Shown here: positions 17,571 through 28,576 of the stretch, piece by piece
How positions within the stretch are numbered: position 1 is the first letter of the stretch
How the letters are laid out: each line of letters begins with the position of its first letter
Assembly: GCF_030413175.1 (NCBI RefSeq)
Contig: NZ_CP129212.1
Span: forward strand, 3,410,001-3,474,000
DNA: 64,000 nt
Direction: 5' to 3'
DNA from: Bradyrhizobium roseum
GTDB lineage: Bacteria > Pseudomonadota > Alphaproteobacteria > Rhizobiales > Xanthobacteraceae
The notes under the pieces: generated by a model
The model's input: the letters and a program-made list of their open reading frames with translations, nothing else
Told to the model about the DNA's origin: nothing
Database searches by the model: none
Program-made: the position numbers and the translations under genes

Positions 17571-18065
17571 ATGAGCGTCAACATCAACGCAACGGCCCGG
17601 GCGCTTCTCCTGACCGAATTCGTATCGGCGTTCTTTCTCGCCATGCGGTATTTCTTCAAGCCGAAGCCGACGCTGAACTATCCGTTCGAGAAGGGCCCGA
17701 TCTCGCCGCGCTTTCGTGGGGAGCACGCGCTGCGCCGCTATCCGAACGGCGAGGAACGCTGCATCGCCTGCAAGCTGTGCGAGGCGATCTGCCCGGCGCA
17801 GGCGATCACGATCGAGGCCGGTCCGCGCCGCAACGACGGCACCCGCCGCACCGTGCGCTACGACATCGACATGGTGAAATGCATCTATTGCGGCCTGTGC
17901 CAGGAGGCCTGCCCGGTCGATGCGATCGTCGAGGGACCGAATTTCGAATTCGCGACCGAGACCCGTGAGGAACTCTATTATGACAAGGCGAAACTGCTCG
18001 CCAATGGCGACCGCTGGGAGCGCGAGATTGCAAAATCGATCGAACTCGACGCGCCGTACCGGTGA
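17571..18065 (+). CDS. nuoI: NADH-quinone oxidoreductase subunit I
   Basis: A 164-residue subunit with two ferredoxin-type [4Fe-4S] motifs, [15 protein letters not shown] and [15 protein letters not shown] (clusters N6a and N6b). The start chosen is ATG 17571 ([10 protein letters not shown]), 7 bases after the nuoH stop. An earlier Met inside nuoH would add unrelated residues. Confidence 0.96.
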   Translation: MSVNINATARALLLTEFVSAFFLAMRYFFKPKPTLNYPFEKGPISPRFRGEHALRRYPNGEERCIACKLCEAICPAQAITIEAGPRRNDGTRRTVRYDIDMVKCIYCGLCQEACPVDAIVEGPNFEFATETREELYYDKAKLLANGDRWEREIAKSIELDAPYR

Positions 18066-18074
18066 GGTGAGGGC

Positions 18075-18713
18075 ATGATCCTTCCGGCGCTGTTCTTCTA
18101 CCTGTTCGCCAGCATCTGCGTGGCGTCGGCTGTCATGGTGATTGTGTCGCGCAATCCCGTGCACTCGGTGCTGTATCTCATTCTGGCGTTCGTCAACGCT
18201 TCCGGCCTGTTCATCCTGATGGGCGCCGAATTCCTCGGCATGATGCTGATCGTGGTCTATGTCGGCGCGGTCGCGGTGCTGTTCCTGTTCGTGATCATGA
18301 TGCTCGACGTCGACTTCGTCGAGCTGCGCGAAGGCTTCATGCAGTACCTGCCGATCGGCCTCGTCATCGGCGGTATCTTCATGTTCGAGCTGCTGCTCGT
18401 GGTCGGCGGCTGGGCGATCAACCCGACCGTGACCAAGCAGATCACCGCGGCGATCCCGACCAATGTCAGCAATACCGAGGCGCTCGGGCTGGTGCTCTAT
18501 ACGAAGTACATCCACTACTTCCAGATCGCCGGCATGGTGCTCCTGGTCGCCATGATCGGCGCCATCGTGCTGACGCTGCGCCACAAGGCCAAGGTCAAAC
18601 GGCAGGACATCAACGTGCAGAACGCGCGGACGCCGGAACTGGCGATGGCCATCCGCAAGGTGGCGTCGGGGCAGGGCCTGCAGGATGCAGACGCGGCGGA
18701 GTGGGTGAAATGA
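18075..18713 (+). CDS. nuoJ: NADH-quinone oxidoreductase subunit J
   Basis: This 212-residue membrane subunit has five predicted helices; the third region ([20 protein letters not shown]) is the conserved flexible pi-bulge helix of the family. The C-terminal 40 residues are a charged cytoplasmic tail. The stop overlaps nuoK by ATGA. Confidence 0.95.
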   Translation: MILPALFFYLFASICVASAVMVIVSRNPVHSVLYLILAFVNASGLFILMGAEFLGMMLIVVYVGAVAVLFLFVIMMLDVDFVELREGFMQYLPIGLVIGGIFMFELLLVVGGWAINPTVTKQITAAIPTNVSNTEALGLVLYTKYIHYFQIAGMVLLVAMIGAIVLTLRHKAKVKRQDINVQNARTPELAMAIRKVASGQGLQDADAAEWVK

Positions 18714-19018
18714 CGATCGGTCTGGGGCACTATCTCGCGGTCGGCGCCATCCTGTTCACGCTCGGGATCCTCGGCATCTTCCTGAACCGCAAGAACATCA
18801 TCGTCATCCTGATGTCGATCGAGCTGATCCTGCTCGCCGTCAACATCAACCTCGTCGCGTTCTCGACCTTCCTTGGGGACATCGTCGGCCAGGTGTTTGC
18901 GCTGCTGGTGCTGACGGTGGCCGCCGCGGAAGCTGCGATCGGCCTGGCGGTGCTGGTCGTGTACTTCCGCAACCGCGGCTCGATCGCGGTTGAAGACGTC
19001 AATCTGATGAAGGGCTAA
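18710..19018 (+). CDS. nuoK: NADH-quinone oxidoreductase subunit K
   Basis: A 102-residue Mrp-related membrane subunit with three helices. Conserved membrane glutamates are in [11 protein letters not shown] (helix 2) and [11 protein letters not shown] (helix 3), both needed for proton translocation in known complexes. The ATG at 18710 overlaps the nuoJ stop; a Met three codons upstream is less likely. nuoL starts 7 bases later. Confidence 0.96.
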   Translation: MTIGLGHYLAVGAILFTLGILGIFLNRKNIIVILMSIELILLAVNINLVAFSTFLGDIVGQVFALLVLTVAAAEAAIGLAVLVVYFRNRGSIAVEDVNLMKG

Positions 19019-19025
19019 CGCAGCT

Positions 19026-21098
19026 ATGGTTCAGGCAATCGTCTTTCTGCCGCTGCTGGGCGCCATTCTGGCCGGCCTGATCGCGCTGTTCGGGGCGCAT
19101 GCGCGCCACCCGAGCGGCGACGAGGTCGAGCATCACGACCATGGGCACGGCGGTCATGCGCACGCCGCCGCTGTTCATGACGATCATGGCCACGATGCTC
19201 ACGGCCACGACGACCACCACGTCTCGGAGCCGCCGGCGCAGGGCTCGCGCGCGGCCGAACTGATCACGACGGGGCTGCTGTTGGTTGCCGCGGCATTGTC
19301 CTGGGTGACGCTGGTCGATGTCGGCTTCATGCACCACGATTACAGGATCACGTTGCTCCCCTGGATCAATTCGGGCGATCTGCAGATATCGTGGGCACTC
19401 CGCGTCGATACGCTGACCGCCGTGATGCTGGTGGTGGTCAACACCGTCTCATCCCTCGTGCACCTCTATTCCATCGGCTACATGGACGAGGACCCGAACC
19501 GGCCGCGCTTCTTCGGCTATCTCAGCCTGTTTACCTTCGCGATGCTGATGCTGGTGACCGCGGACAACCTGGTCCAGCTGTTCTTCGGCTGGGAAGGCGT
19601 CGGTCTCGCCAGCTACCTCTTGATCGGCTTCTGGTACCAGAAACCTTCCGCGAATGCGGCCGCGATCAAGGCCTTCGTGGTCAACCGCGTCGGCGATTTC
19701 GGCTTTGCGCTCGGCATTTTCGCCGTCTACATGCTGCTCAAGACCACCGATTTCGAGACGATCTTCGCCGGCGCGCAGAGTCTGCAAGGCAAGACCATCG
19801 ACTTCTTCGGCTGGCACGCGGACGCACTGACGCTGATCTGCCTGCTGCTGTTCATGGGCGCGATGGGCAAGTCCGCGCAATTCCTGCTGCACACCTGGTT
19901 GCCGGACGCGATGGAAGGCCCGACGCCCGTGTCGGCGCTGATCCACGCCGCGACCATGGTCACCGCCGGCGTGTTCATGGTGGCGCGCTTGTCGCCGCTG
20001 TTCGAGCTAGCGCCCAATGCGCAGGCCGTCGTGATGTTCTTCGGCGCGACCACGGCGTTCTTTGCCGCCACCATCGGCCTGGTTCAGAACGACATCAAGC
20101 GCATCGTGGCCTATTCGACCTGTTCGCAGCTCGGCTACATGTTCGTGGCGATGGGGGCCGGGGCCTATTCGGTCGGCATGTTCCATCTGTTCACGCACGC
20201 CTTCTTCAAGGCGCTGCTGTTCTTGGGCTCGGGCTCGGTGATCTACGCGATGCACCACGAGCAGGACATCCGGAACATGGGTGGGCTGAAGGACAAGATC
20301 CCCTACACCTACAGCGTGATGGTGATCGGCACGCTGGCGCTGACCGGCTTCCCGCTGACCGCCGGCTACTTCTCCAAGGACGCGATCATCGAGTCGGCTT
20401 ACGTCTCGCATAACCCGTTTGCGTTCTACGGCTTCGCGATGACCGTGATCGCGGCGGGCCTGACCTCGTTCTATTCCTGGCGCCTGATCTTCAAGACGTT
20501 CCACGGCGAGCCGCACGACCGGCATCACTACGAGGCCGCCCACGAGGCGCCGATGTGGATGCTGGTGCCGATCGGGATTCTCGCCGCCGGATCGATCCTG
20601 GCCGGCTTCCCGTTCAAGGAATTGTTCGCAGGCCATGGCGTGGAAGAGTTCTTCCGCGAGTCCCTGAAGATGAAGCCAGGCATCATCGAGGAGATGCACC
20701 ATATTCCGGCGGCAATCGCCTACCTGCCGACGGTGATGATGGTGCTGGGCTTCCTGGTGTCGTGGCTGTTCTACATCCGCCGGCCGTACATCCCGGTCGA
20801 ACTCGCCAACCAGCACCAGATGCTCTACCAGTTCCTGCTCAACAAATGGTACTTTGACGAGTTGTACGATGTCATCTTCGTCCGCCCGGCGAAGTGGCTC
20901 GGCTACACGCTCTGGAAAAAGGGCGACGGCTTCGTCATCGACGGCTTCGGCCCGGATGGCGTTTCGGCGCGGGTGCTCGATGTCACCCGCAATGTGGTGA
21001 AGGTCCAGACCGGCTATCTCTATCACTACGCCTTTGCGATGCTGATCGGTGTCGCAGGGTTGATCACCTGGTTCATGTTCGGCTTGGGAGGCCAGTAA
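19026..21098 (+). CDS. nuoL: NADH-quinone oxidoreductase subunit L with a histidine-rich loop
   Basis: This 690-residue antiporter-like subunit sits at the distal end of the membrane arm and has about 16 helices, including the long lateral helix near the C-terminus. Core motifs such as [27 protein letters not shown] and [20 protein letters not shown] are intact. Unusually, between helix 1 and helix 2 (about residues 30-72) there is an insertion very rich in His, Asp and Gly (for example [12 protein letters not shown], then [15 protein letters not shown]). This loop should face the periplasm and could bind metal. Its stop shares a base with the nuoM start (TAATG). Confidence 0.95.
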   Translation: MVQAIVFLPLLGAILAGLIALFGAHARHPSGDEVEHHDHGHGGHAHAAAVHDDHGHDAHGHDDHHVSEPPAQGSRAAELITTGLLLVAAALSWVTLVDVGFMHHDYRITLLPWINSGDLQISWALRVDTLTAVMLVVVNTVSSLVHLYSIGYMDEDPNRPRFFGYLSLFTFAMLMLVTADNLVQLFFGWEGVGLASYLLIGFWYQKPSANAAAIKAFVVNRVGDFGFALGIFAVYMLLKTTDFETIFAGAQSLQGKTIDFFGWHADALTLICLLLFMGAMGKSAQFLLHTWLPDAMEGPTPVSALIHAATMVTAGVFMVARLSPLFELAPNAQAVVMFFGATTAFFAATIGLVQNDIKRIVAYSTCSQLGYMFVAMGAGAYSVGMFHLFTHAFFKALLFLGSGSVIYAMHHEQDIRNMGGLKDKIPYTYSVMVIGTLALTGFPLTAGYFSKDAIIESAYVSHNPFAFYGFAMTVIAAGLTSFYSWRLIFKTFHGEPHDRHHYEAAHEAPMWMLVPIGILAAGSILAGFPFKELFAGHGVEEFFRESLKMKPGIIEEMHHIPAAIAYLPTVMMVLGFLVSWLFYIRRPYIPVELANQHQMLYQFLLNKWYFDELYDVIFVRPAKWLGYTLWKKGDGFVIDGFGPDGVSARVLDVTRNVVKVQTGYLYHYAFAMLIGVAGLITWFMFGLGGQ

Positions 21099-22606
21099 TG
21101 ACAACCTGGCCCATCCTGTCGGTCGTCACCTTCCTGCCGGTCATCGGCGCGCTGGCGATCTATCTTATCCGCGGCGACGACGAGGCCGCGCGGCGCAACG
21201 CGCGCTGGATCGCGCTGTGGACCACGCTGGTTACCTTTGCGGTGTCGCTGATCCTGGTCTGGCGCTTCGATGCCTCGAGCGCAGACTTCCAGTTCGTCGA
21301 AAAGGCGAGCTGGCTCGCCAGCGGCATCAACTATCACATGGGTGTCGACGGCATTTCGCTGCCGTTCGTGATCCTCACCACCGCCCTGATGCCGTTCTGC
21401 ATCGTCGCGAGCTGGAAATCGATCACGTTGCGCGTGCGCGAATACATGATGGCGTTCCTGCTGCTGGAAACGCTGATGGTCGGCACCTTCTCGGCGCTGG
21501 ATCTCGTGCTGTTCTATTTGTTCTTCGAAGGCGGCCTGATCCCGATGTTCCTGATCATCGGCGTCTGGGGCGGCCCGCGCCGGGTCTATGCGTCCTTCAA
21601 GTTCTTCCTCTACACGCTGCTCGGCTCGGTGCTGATGCTGCTGGCCATCATGGCGCTGTACTGGAATGCCGGCACCACCGATATCCCGACCCTGATGACG
21701 ACCGCCGTGCCGCGGTCACTGCAGACCTGGGCGTGGCTGGCGTTCTTTGCTTCGTTTGCAGTGAAAATGCCGATGTGGCCGGTTCATACCTGGCTTCCCG
21801 ATGCCCACGTCGAGGCGCCGACCGCGGGCTCGGTGATCCTGGCCGCGATCATGCTGAAGATGGGCGGCTACGGCTTCCTGCGCTTCTCGCTGCCGATGTT
21901 CCCGCTGGCGTCGCACGATTTCGCCTGGATCATCTTCTCGCTTTCGGCGATTGCGATCATCTACACCTCGCTGGTCGCCTTGATGCAGGAAGACATCAAG
22001 AAGCTGATTGCCTACTCGTCAGTGGCCCATATGGGATTCGTCACCATGGGTATCTTCGCCGGCACCACGCAGGGCGTGGCCGGCGGCGTGTTCCAGATGA
22101 TCTCGCACGGCATCGTCTCCGGCGCGCTGTTCCTCTGCGTCGGTATCATCTATGACCGGCTGCATACTCGCGAGATCGCGGCCTATGGCGGCCTCGTCAA
22201 CCGGATGCCGCTCTACGCGCTGGTGTTCATGGTGTTCACCATGGCCAATGTCGGGCTGCCCGGCACGAGCGGCTTCGTCGGCGAGTTCATGACGCTGCTC
22301 GGCACCTTCAAGGTCTCGATCCCGACGGCGACATTCGCCACGCTGGGCGTGATCCTGTCCGCCGGCTATGCGCTGTGGCTCTACCGGAAAGTCGTTTTCG
22401 GGGCGCTGACAAAGCCGTCGCTGGCCAGCATCAAGGACCTGACCTGGCGCGAGAGCCTGTTGCTGTTCCCGCTGGTGGCGCTGACCATCCTGTTCGGCGT
22501 CTACCCGAAGCCGGTGCTCGACATGTCGGCGGCCTCGGTTCAGCAACTCGTCAACAATTACAATGCCGCCGTGACTGCCGTGAAGGCAGCCGCGCTGATC
22601 CAGTAA
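21098..22606 (+). CDS. nuoM: NADH-quinone oxidoreductase subunit M
   Basis: This 502-residue antiporter-like subunit has about 14 helices. Typical segments are [20 protein letters not shown] (with the key membrane Glu), [20 protein letters not shown] and [22 protein letters not shown] 21098 shares its A with the nuoL TAA. An ORF starting further upstream in this frame is only overlap within nuoL. Confidence 0.96.
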   Translation: MTTWPILSVVTFLPVIGALAIYLIRGDDEAARRNARWIALWTTLVTFAVSLILVWRFDASSADFQFVEKASWLASGINYHMGVDGISLPFVILTTALMPFCIVASWKSITLRVREYMMAFLLLETLMVGTFSALDLVLFYLFFEGGLIPMFLIIGVWGGPRRVYASFKFFLYTLLGSVLMLLAIMALYWNAGTTDIPTLMTTAVPRSLQTWAWLAFFASFAVKMPMWPVHTWLPDAHVEAPTAGSVILAAIMLKMGGYGFLRFSLPMFPLASHDFAWIIFSLSAIAIIYTSLVALMQEDIKKLIAYSSVAHMGFVTMGIFAGTTQGVAGGVFQMISHGIVSGALFLCVGIIYDRLHTREIAAYGGLVNRMPLYALVFMVFTMANVGLPGTSGFVGEFMTLLGTFKVSIPTATFATLGVILSAGYALWLYRKVVFGALTKPSLASIKDLTWRESLLLFPLVALTILFGVYPKPVLDMSAASVQQLVNNYNAAVTAVKAAALIQ

Positions 22607-22616
22607 GGCCGCAGCC

Positions 22617-24059
22617 ATGAGCTTCTCAAGTGCAGGTTATCAGTTGCTGCCGGTGCTGCCGGAACTGGTGCTGGCCGTCGGCGCCATGACGCTCCTGATG
22701 CTGGGCGCCTATCGCGGCGAAGGAATGACCCGGACGGTGACAGCTCTCGCGGTGGTGCTGCTGGTCGTCGTCGGCGTGCTGGAGCTGATGTTACCGGCCG
22801 GGAAGCTCGTGACCTTCGGCGGCAGCTTCATCGTCGACGATTTTGCCCGCTTCCTGAAGATCCTCGCCATCATCGGCTCGGCGGTGACGCTGGTCCTGTC
22901 GACGGAATTCCTGTCCGATCCGTCGCGGCGGATTTTCGAGTATGCAATCCTGGTGCTGCTCTCCACACTCGGCATGATGGTGCTGATCTCGGCGGCAGAC
23001 CTGATCATGCTCTATCTCGGGCTCGAACTGATGAGTCTCGCGCTTTACGTGGTCGCAGCCTCCAACCGCGACAACGCCAAGTCCACCGAAGCCGGTCTGA
23101 AGTACTTTGTGCTCGGCGCATTGTCGTCGGGCATGCTGCTGTACGGCGCGTCGCTGATCTACGGCTTCACCGGCACGGTCGAATTTGCCGGCATTGCCGC
23201 CGCGGTGAAGACGGGCAGCGTCGGCATCGTGTTTGGCCTCGTATTCCTGCTGGCCGGGCTCTGCTTCAAGGTTTCTGCGGTGCCGTTCCACATGTGGACG
23301 CCCGACGTCTACGAGGGCGCGCCGACGCCGGTCACGGCGTTCTTTGCTTCGGCGCCGAAGGTCGCGGCACTGGCGGTGTTCACCCGCGTGACGCTGACCG
23401 CGTTCCCCGGCATCGTTCCGCAATGGCAGCAGATCCTCGTCTTCGTCGCCATCGCCTCGATGGCGCTGGGGTCGTTTGCCGCAATCGGGCAGAAGAACAT
23501 CAAGCGCCTGATGGCCTATTCCTCGATCGGCCATATGGGCTTTGCGCTGGTCGGGCTGGCCTCCGGCACGGTGGAGGGCGCGCAGGGCGTGCTGGTCTAT
23601 ATCGCGATCTATGTCGCGATGACGCTCGGCACCTTCGCCGTGATCCTGTCCATGAAGCGCGCCGGCCAGCCGATGGAGCAGATCAGCGATTTCTCAGGGC
23701 TGTCGCGCACCAACCCGCTGCTGGCGTTCTTCTTCGCCATGCTGCTGTTCTCGCTGGCCGGCATTCCGCCGCTCGCGGGCTTCTTTGCCAAATGGTACGT
23801 GTTCGTGGCCGCGATCAAGGCCGGCCTGTTCACGCTCGCCGTCGTCGGCGTGCTGACCAGCGTCGTGGGCGCGTTCTATTACCTGACCATCATCAAGGTG
23901 ATGTATTTCGACGAGCCGACCGGCGAGATCGAGCCGATGCGCATTGAGCTGCGCACGGTGCTGGCGGTCGCGGGCATCTTCAACATCTTCTTCTTCGTCT
24001 ATCCGGGGCCGCTGGTCAGCGTCGCCACGACGGCGGCGAAGTCGCTGTTTCCAGGATGA
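22617..24059 (+). CDS. nuoN: NADH-quinone oxidoreductase subunit N
   Basis: This 480-residue subunit is the third antiporter-like protein of complex I. Conserved segments include [40 protein letters not shown] and [20 protein letters not shown]. It closes the nuo set, and its stop overlaps birA by ATGA. Transcription therefore probably continues into birA and the RNase J gene. Confidence 0.96.
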   Translation: MSFSSAGYQLLPVLPELVLAVGAMTLLMLGAYRGEGMTRTVTALAVVLLVVVGVLELMLPAGKLVTFGGSFIVDDFARFLKILAIIGSAVTLVLSTEFLSDPSRRIFEYAILVLLSTLGMMVLISAADLIMLYLGLELMSLALYVVAASNRDNAKSTEAGLKYFVLGALSSGMLLYGASLIYGFTGTVEFAGIAAAVKTGSVGIVFGLVFLLAGLCFKVSAVPFHMWTPDVYEGAPTPVTAFFASAPKVAALAVFTRVTLTAFPGIVPQWQQILVFVAIASMALGSFAAIGQKNIKRLMAYSSIGHMGFALVGLASGTVEGAQGVLVYIAIYVAMTLGTFAVILSMKRAGQPMEQISDFSGLSRTNPLLAFFFAMLLFSLAGIPPLAGFFAKWYVFVAAIKAGLFTLAVVGVLTSVVGAFYYLTIIKVMYFDEPTGEIEPMRIELRTVLAVAGIFNIFFFVYPGPLVSVATTAAKSLFPG

Positions 24060-24868
24060 CTTTCTCGCTCGGACCCAGGGCCATAGCGGCGGGCTACCGT
24101 CTCGTCGCCTTCGATCAGGCCGGTTCGACCAATTCGGAAGCGATGGCGCATGCGCGCCGGGGTGGGCCTGGCTCGACCTGGTTCGTCACCACGCTGCAGA
24201 CGGCGGGACGGGGACGCCGGCAGCGCACCTGGGTCGCGCCGCGCGGCAATCTCGCCAGCAGCGTGCTCGAGGTGATGGATGTTACGCCCGCTGTTGCGGC
24301 GACCATGGGATTCGCCTTTGGTCTGGCGCATGAAGCCGCGCTGCAGCGTGTCAGCGTCGAGGCCAATCTTCGACTGGCCGGATCGGATCGTTTGCAATAT
24401 CTCCTGAAATGGCCGAATGACATTCTGGTCCGCGGGCAGAAGCTTTGCGGCTTGCTGGTGGAGGCTGAAGCCATGATGGACGGTAGACTTGCCGTCGTGG
24501 CGGGAATTGGCACCAACATCATCGCAGCACCGGAGGGTACGCCGACGCCGGCCGTTTCGCTGGCGGGGCTGGGTGTCCATGTCAGCGGTGAAGAGCTTTT
24601 CGCCGCGCTGTCGGAGGCCTGGGTCGAGTTCTGCGGCATCTGGGACAACGGACGCGGCTTTAGAGAGATTCGTAAGCTGTGGCTGGAGCGTGCCTTTGGC
24701 GTCGGCAAGCCGGTGGCTATCCAGACCGGAACCGCAAAGCTGGAAGGCACATTCGATACGATCGATGAAGCCGGTTGCCTCATCGTCCGCACCGCGGACG
24801 GCAGGCGCATGCCGATTACAACCGGCGAAGTCTATTTTGGTACGGCAGCGTCGATAGGAGCAGCCTGA
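24056..24868 (+). CDS. birA: Biotin--[acetyl-CoA-carboxylase] ligase
   Basis: This 270-residue protein activates biotin with ATP and attaches it to the biotin carboxyl carrier protein. The biotin/ATP-binding loop [16 protein letters not shown] (about residues 57-72) and [19 protein letters not shown] (about 118-136) are diagnostic. There is no N-terminal helix-turn-helix, so this is the ligase-only form, not the regulator type of E. coli. It overlaps nuoN upstream and the RNase J gene downstream (TGATG). Confidence 0.92.
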   Translation: MTFSLGPRAIAAGYRLVAFDQAGSTNSEAMAHARRGGPGSTWFVTTLQTAGRGRRQRTWVAPRGNLASSVLEVMDVTPAVAATMGFAFGLAHEAALQRVSVEANLRLAGSDRLQYLLKWPNDILVRGQKLCGLLVEAEAMMDGRLAVVAGIGTNIIAAPEGTPTPAVSLAGLGVHVSGEELFAALSEAWVEFCGIWDNGRGFREIRKLWLERAFGVGKPVAIQTGTAKLEGTFDTIDEAGCLIVRTADGRRMPITTGEVYFGTAASIGAA

Positions 24869-26538
24869 TGGCGCGGCCGGATGAATTGACCTTTGCGCCG
24901 CTCGGCGGCGTCGGCGAGATCGGCATGAACCTGTCGATCTATGGGCTCGGCAATCGCCAGCAGCGCTCGTGGCTCGCCGTCGATCTCGGCGTCTCCTTCG
25001 GCGACGAGGAACACCTGCCGGGTATCGACCTGATCATGCCCGACATCCGCTTCCTGGAGAAAGAGCGCAAGAATCTGATGGGGCTGGTGCTGACCCACGC
25101 CCATGAAGATCATTTCGGCGCCATCATCGACCTCTGGCCGAAACTGCAGTGCAAGATCTACGCGACCAAATTCAGCGCCGCGTTGTTCGAGGCCAAATGC
25201 GCCTCCGAGCGTAACCCGCCGAAAATCCCGGTGACGGTGGTGCCGTCGGGGGGCCGGATCGAACTCGGGCCGTTCATCGTCGAATTCATCCCGGTCGCGC
25301 ATTCGATCCCGGAATCGCACGCGCTTGCCATCCACACCGCGGCCGGCACCGTGCTGCACACCGGCGACTGGAAGATCGATCCGACGCCGATCATCGGACT
25401 GCCGACCGACGAGCGGCGGCTGCGCGAGCTCGGCGATGCCGGCGTGCTGGCGCTGGTCGGCGATTCCACCAATGCGGTGCGGGAAGGGCGCTCGCCTTCG
25501 GAAACCGAGGTTGCTGCCACCATCGCCAAGCTGGTGAAGGCGGCCAAGGGCCGGGTTGCCGTCACGACCTTTGCCTCCAACGTTGCGCGCGTGAGGGCGG
25601 TGGCGGATGCTGCGAAGGCCGCCGATCGCGAGGTCGTGGTGGTCGGCCGCGCCATGGAGCGCGTGGTGCAGGTCGCGCGCGAAACCGGCTATCTCGACGG
25701 CGTGCAGAATTTCCGCAGCGCCGATTACTACGGGCATTTTCCGGCGGACAAGGTGCTGGCGCTGTGCACCGGCAGCCAGGGCGAGGCGCGCGCAGCGCTG
25801 GCGCGGATTGCCAACAATGATCATCCGCAGGTGACGCTGAACAAGGGCGACAGCGTGATATTCTCCTCGCGCACCATTCCCGGCAACGAGAAGGCGGTCG
25901 GCGCCATCATCAACGGCCTGGTCACCCAGGGCATCGAGGTTATCACCGACCGCACCGATCTGGTCCACGTCTCCGGCCATCCGCGCCGCGACGAACTGCG
26001 CGACATGATCTCATGGGTGCGCCCGCAGATCCTGATCCCGGTCCATGGCGAGGCGCTGCATCTGTCCGAGCACGCCAAGCTGGCGCGCACCGCCGGCGTG
26101 CCAAAGGTATTGACCATCCGCAATGGCGATCTGGTCAAGCTCGGGCCCGGCGATCCCGGAGTCATCGATGAACTGCCGTCGGGGCGGCTCTACAAGGATG
26201 GTAACATCCTGGAGGATTCAAAGTCTCGCGCCGTGGTCGAGCGGCGCCGGATGGCATTTGCCGGCTGCGCCTTCGTGGCGATCGCCATGAGCGACAAGGG
26301 CGAACTGGCCGACGATCCCGAGGTCGATCTGGTCGGCATCCCCGAAAAGAATGCGGCCGGTGAAGTGATCGACGAGATCGTGTTCGATACGGTGGTGTCC
26401 ACTGTCGAGAACCTGCCGCGGGCGCGGCGGCGCGATGCGGACGCGACCGCGGAATCGGTGCGCCGCGCGGTGCGGGCCGTCATCAACGAGCACTGGGGCA
26501 AGAAGCCGATTTGCCTCGTTCATGTACTGACCGTTTGA
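24868..26538 (+). CDS. rnj: Ribonuclease J
   Basis: This 556-residue metallo-beta-lactamase/beta-CASP ribonuclease acts in RNA decay and rRNA processing in alphaproteobacteria. The zinc motif THAHEDHFGAI (HxHxDH) is at about residues 73-83, a second His cluster lies in FIPVAHSIPESHA, and HVSGHPRRDEL is the beta-CASP motif. The ATG is coupled to the birA stop (TGATG). The birA-rnj-mce neighbourhood is common in this order of bacteria. Confidence 0.93.
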   Translation: MARPDELTFAPLGGVGEIGMNLSIYGLGNRQQRSWLAVDLGVSFGDEEHLPGIDLIMPDIRFLEKERKNLMGLVLTHAHEDHFGAIIDLWPKLQCKIYATKFSAALFEAKCASERNPPKIPVTVVPSGGRIELGPFIVEFIPVAHSIPESHALAIHTAAGTVLHTGDWKIDPTPIIGLPTDERRLRELGDAGVLALVGDSTNAVREGRSPSETEVAATIAKLVKAAKGRVAVTTFASNVARVRAVADAAKAADREVVVVGRAMERVVQVARETGYLDGVQNFRSADYYGHFPADKVLALCTGSQGEARAALARIANNDHPQVTLNKGDSVIFSSRTIPGNEKAVGAIINGLVTQGIEVITDRTDLVHVSGHPRRDELRDMISWVRPQILIPVHGEALHLSEHAKLARTAGVPKVLTIRNGDLVKLGPGDPGVIDELPSGRLYKDGNILEDSKSRAVVERRRMAFAGCAFVAIAMSDKGELADDPEVDLVGIPEKNAAGEVIDEIVFDTVVSTVENLPRARRRDADATAESVRRAVRAVINEHWGKKPICLVHVLTV

Positions 26539-26556
26539 ACGCAAGGAGTGAGTGCA

Positions 26557-27105
26557 GTGCGAATCGCTGGAGGCAAACATGCCATCGCCTCCGTGGTCTT
26601 GTGCGTCGGCCTTGCGACATTTTTTATGTTGGAATGGTCCAACTCTGCCCGGGCGACACAGGTGCTTGCAGCCGACCTCGCACTTCATTTTGTCTGCAGC
26701 CACACGGTGCGTAGCGACGTTGAAGCGAAGACCGAACTATTTCTGAGGGGGAACAGCTTCCGCGTTTTGAATCTGGCGGAAATTCAGCGTCGACACAATT
26801 TCTATTTCTTTGAGACGCAGATGGAGGGCATGAGGCACGGTCAGGCGACAATCAGGTTGAGTTCAGTGCTTGGCGCCCATTCACGATATGCCTTTGCGCT
26901 ATATTCCAGGCCACCGACAAGCCGCTTGAGTGATTTAGAAGATGCTGTTCTGAGATTCATATCCAGTGACTTGGGGTGTCAGACCCGCCAGATTCAGCGC
27001 GGGGCCAACGGAAAAGAGCGGCAGCGTTACTTCGATGCCGATCTGAAGCGGATTGAGAACTTGTTTGAACAGGCGGATCAGATTAACGCTGAACGCCGCA
27101 TCTAG
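26557..27105 (+). CDS. Hypothetical protein with N-terminal signal anchor
   Basis: I start it at GTG 26557 because AAGGAG lies 8 bases upstream; a GTG at 26548 overlaps that site and is less likely. The 182-residue product has one hydrophobic segment (about residues 8-27, IASVVLCVGLATFFMLEW), so it is secreted or membrane-anchored. The rest is a soluble Arg-rich domain ending in a helix (RYFDADLKRIENLFEQADQ). I recognise no domain. It sits between rnj and mce, and its lower GC content suggests later insertion. Confidence 0.65.
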   Translation: MRIAGGKHAIASVVLCVGLATFFMLEWSNSARATQVLAADLALHFVCSHTVRSDVEAKTELFLRGNSFRVLNLAEIQRRHNFYFFETQMEGMRHGQATIRLSSVLGAHSRYAFALYSRPPTSRLSDLEDAVLRFISSDLGCQTRQIQRGANGKERQRYFDADLKRIENLFEQADQINAERRI

Positions 27106-27119
27106 TCTCGGAGGAACGC

Positions 27120-27524
27120 ATGCTGGGCCGGCTCAATCATGTCGCGATCGCGGTCAAGGACGCCGAAAAGGCCGCGAAGATTTATGGCGGTGCGTTCAAC
27201 GCGGAAATCTCCGGCGCAGTGCCGCTGCCGGAGCATGGCGTCATCACCGTGTTCGTGACGCTGCCCAACACCAAGATCGAGTTCATCCAGCCGCTGGGCG
27301 ACGCTTCGCCGATCGCCAAATTCGTCGAGCGCAACGCCGACGGCGGCATTCATCACATCTGCTACGACGTGCCCGACATCATCGCGGCGCGCGACAGGCT
27401 GATCAGCGAGGGTGCGCGCGTTCTCGGCGACGGCGTGCCGAAGATCGGCGCCCACGGCAAACCGGTGCTGTTCTTCCATCCGAAGGATTTTTCCGGCGCG
27501 CTCGTCGAAATCGAACAGGCCTGA
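27120..27524 (+). CDS. mce: Methylmalonyl-CoA epimerase
   Basis: This 134-residue VOC-fold enzyme interconverts the R and S forms of methylmalonyl-CoA in propionate metabolism. It begins MLGRLNHVAIAVKD, whose His is a metal ligand, and continues with TKIEFIQPLG, GGIHHICYDV and a C-terminal VLFFHPKDFSGALVEIEQ carrying the further ligands. An AGTCTCGGAGGAACGC site precedes the start. Confidence 0.93.
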   Translation: MLGRLNHVAIAVKDAEKAAKIYGGAFNAEISGAVPLPEHGVITVFVTLPNTKIEFIQPLGDASPIAKFVERNADGGIHHICYDVPDIIAARDRLISEGARVLGDGVPKIGAHGKPVLFFHPKDFSGALVEIEQA

Positions 27525-27529
27525 ACCAG

Positions 27530-27805
27530 ATGGTCTACAGCATCTCGACCGCGTTTGCGATCTACTTCGTGCTCTGGTGGGTCGTGCTGTTCGTGACGCT
27601 GCCGTTCGGCGTCCGCAGCCAGCACGAGGACGGTGACGGCGCGCCCGGCACCGATCCCGGCGCGCCGGTGCTGGCGCGGATGGGCAAAAAGTTGCTCTGG
27701 ACCACGGTCATTTCAGCCGTCGCGTTCGGCATCGGGATGTGGGCGTATCAGCAGGGCCTTCTCAACATCGAGCGGCTGTCGCGGCTGATGGGATTGCCGT
27801 TCTGA
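27530..27805 (+). CDS. DUF1467-family membrane protein
   Basis: This 91-residue protein has two transmembrane helices (about residues 6-25, FAIYFVLWWVVLFVTLPFGV, and 55-75). The LPFGVRSQHEDGD sequence between them is typical of DUF1467, found next to mce in Rhizobiales. It starts at ATG 27530, 5 bases after the mce stop, so the two are probably co-transcribed. The function is unknown. Confidence 0.85.
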   Translation: MVYSISTAFAIYFVLWWVVLFVTLPFGVRSQHEDGDGAPGTDPGAPVLARMGKKLLWTTVISAVAFGIGMWAYQQGLLNIERLSRLMGLPF

Positions 27806-27817
27806 TCTTGCAAGGCG

Positions 27818-28417
27818 TCAGTCGAACGCGACGCCGATCCGCTTGTTCGTGCGCCAAGCTACCCGGCAATATCGGCGCGTGTGATCTCCCTGTAACACCA
27901 ACCAGAAGCTTTCGGGGACTCCCGTCGGACTGGCGACTTCGAGGGCCGCACCGGTGTTCGATACATCCCGGACGGTGCAGTCGATGACGCCGCCGTTGAA
28001 CTCGATGGAACCTGCCTTCAGCACCCGGTGCCGGGGCGCGGCGCGATGGTTCTCCAGCACCTGAAGCGGTTCGGGCGCCTTGGGCGCTGCGCCCTTCGCC
28101 GCCGCTTGTTCCAGCAGATCCTGGACATGCTGCTTGGCGGCCCGGATGATCTCCTCGGTCAGCGTCGGCCTGATCCTGGCCCAGGCTAGCCGGAAACGAA
28201 GCTGACAGTCTTTGTAGTTGATGGCCTGTCCACGGTCATTGGCGGTCGAGGGCAGCCCATACACGGTGCACGCCCACCACCAGTACGGGCTGTCCGCCTG
28301 CTTCATGATCCGGCCGACCGGGAAGCCGCGCCAGACGACCTCAAAGTCGTTCTCCTGGCTGATTCCGCCGATGGCGGTGGGTCGCAATGCAATCGCGTCG
28401 GGGTCGTCAATCGTCAT
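27818..28417 (-). CDS. PilZ-domain protein with uncharacterised N-terminal region
   Basis: In this 199-residue protein, residues about 120-199 look like a PilZ domain: a basic PRHRV start, CTVRDVSNTGAALEV (the D-x-S-x-x-G core) and WRTNKRIGVAFD at the end. PilZ domains often bind cyclic di-GMP, but the RxxxR motif here is imperfect (NHRAAPRHR), so binding is uncertain. The N-terminal 110 residues (YWWWACTVYGLP, then DCQLRFRLAWARIRP) match no domain I know. It converges on the DUF1467 gene. Confidence 0.7.
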   Translation of the reverse strand: MTIDDPDAIALRPTAIGGISQENDFEVVWRGFPVGRIMKQADSPYWWWACTVYGLPSTANDRGQAINYKDCQLRFRLAWARIRPTLTEEIIRAAKQHVQDLLEQAAAKGAAPKAPEPLQVLENHRAAPRHRVLKAGSIEFNGGVIDCTVRDVSNTGAALEVASPTGVPESFWLVLQGDHTRRYCRVAWRTNKRIGVAFD

Positions 28418-28576
28418 CGGATGTTCCTGATCCGATTTTGGGAATCAGCGATACCGTTAGTCCCATATGGGCTGTTGCGACAATAGTCCGGTAGACCATT
28501 ACCCGAGTAGTCCTACGATTCTGCCAAATCCAACGGGATCGGTTAATTTTCTGCTGCTCTGGTCCAGGGAAAACGA

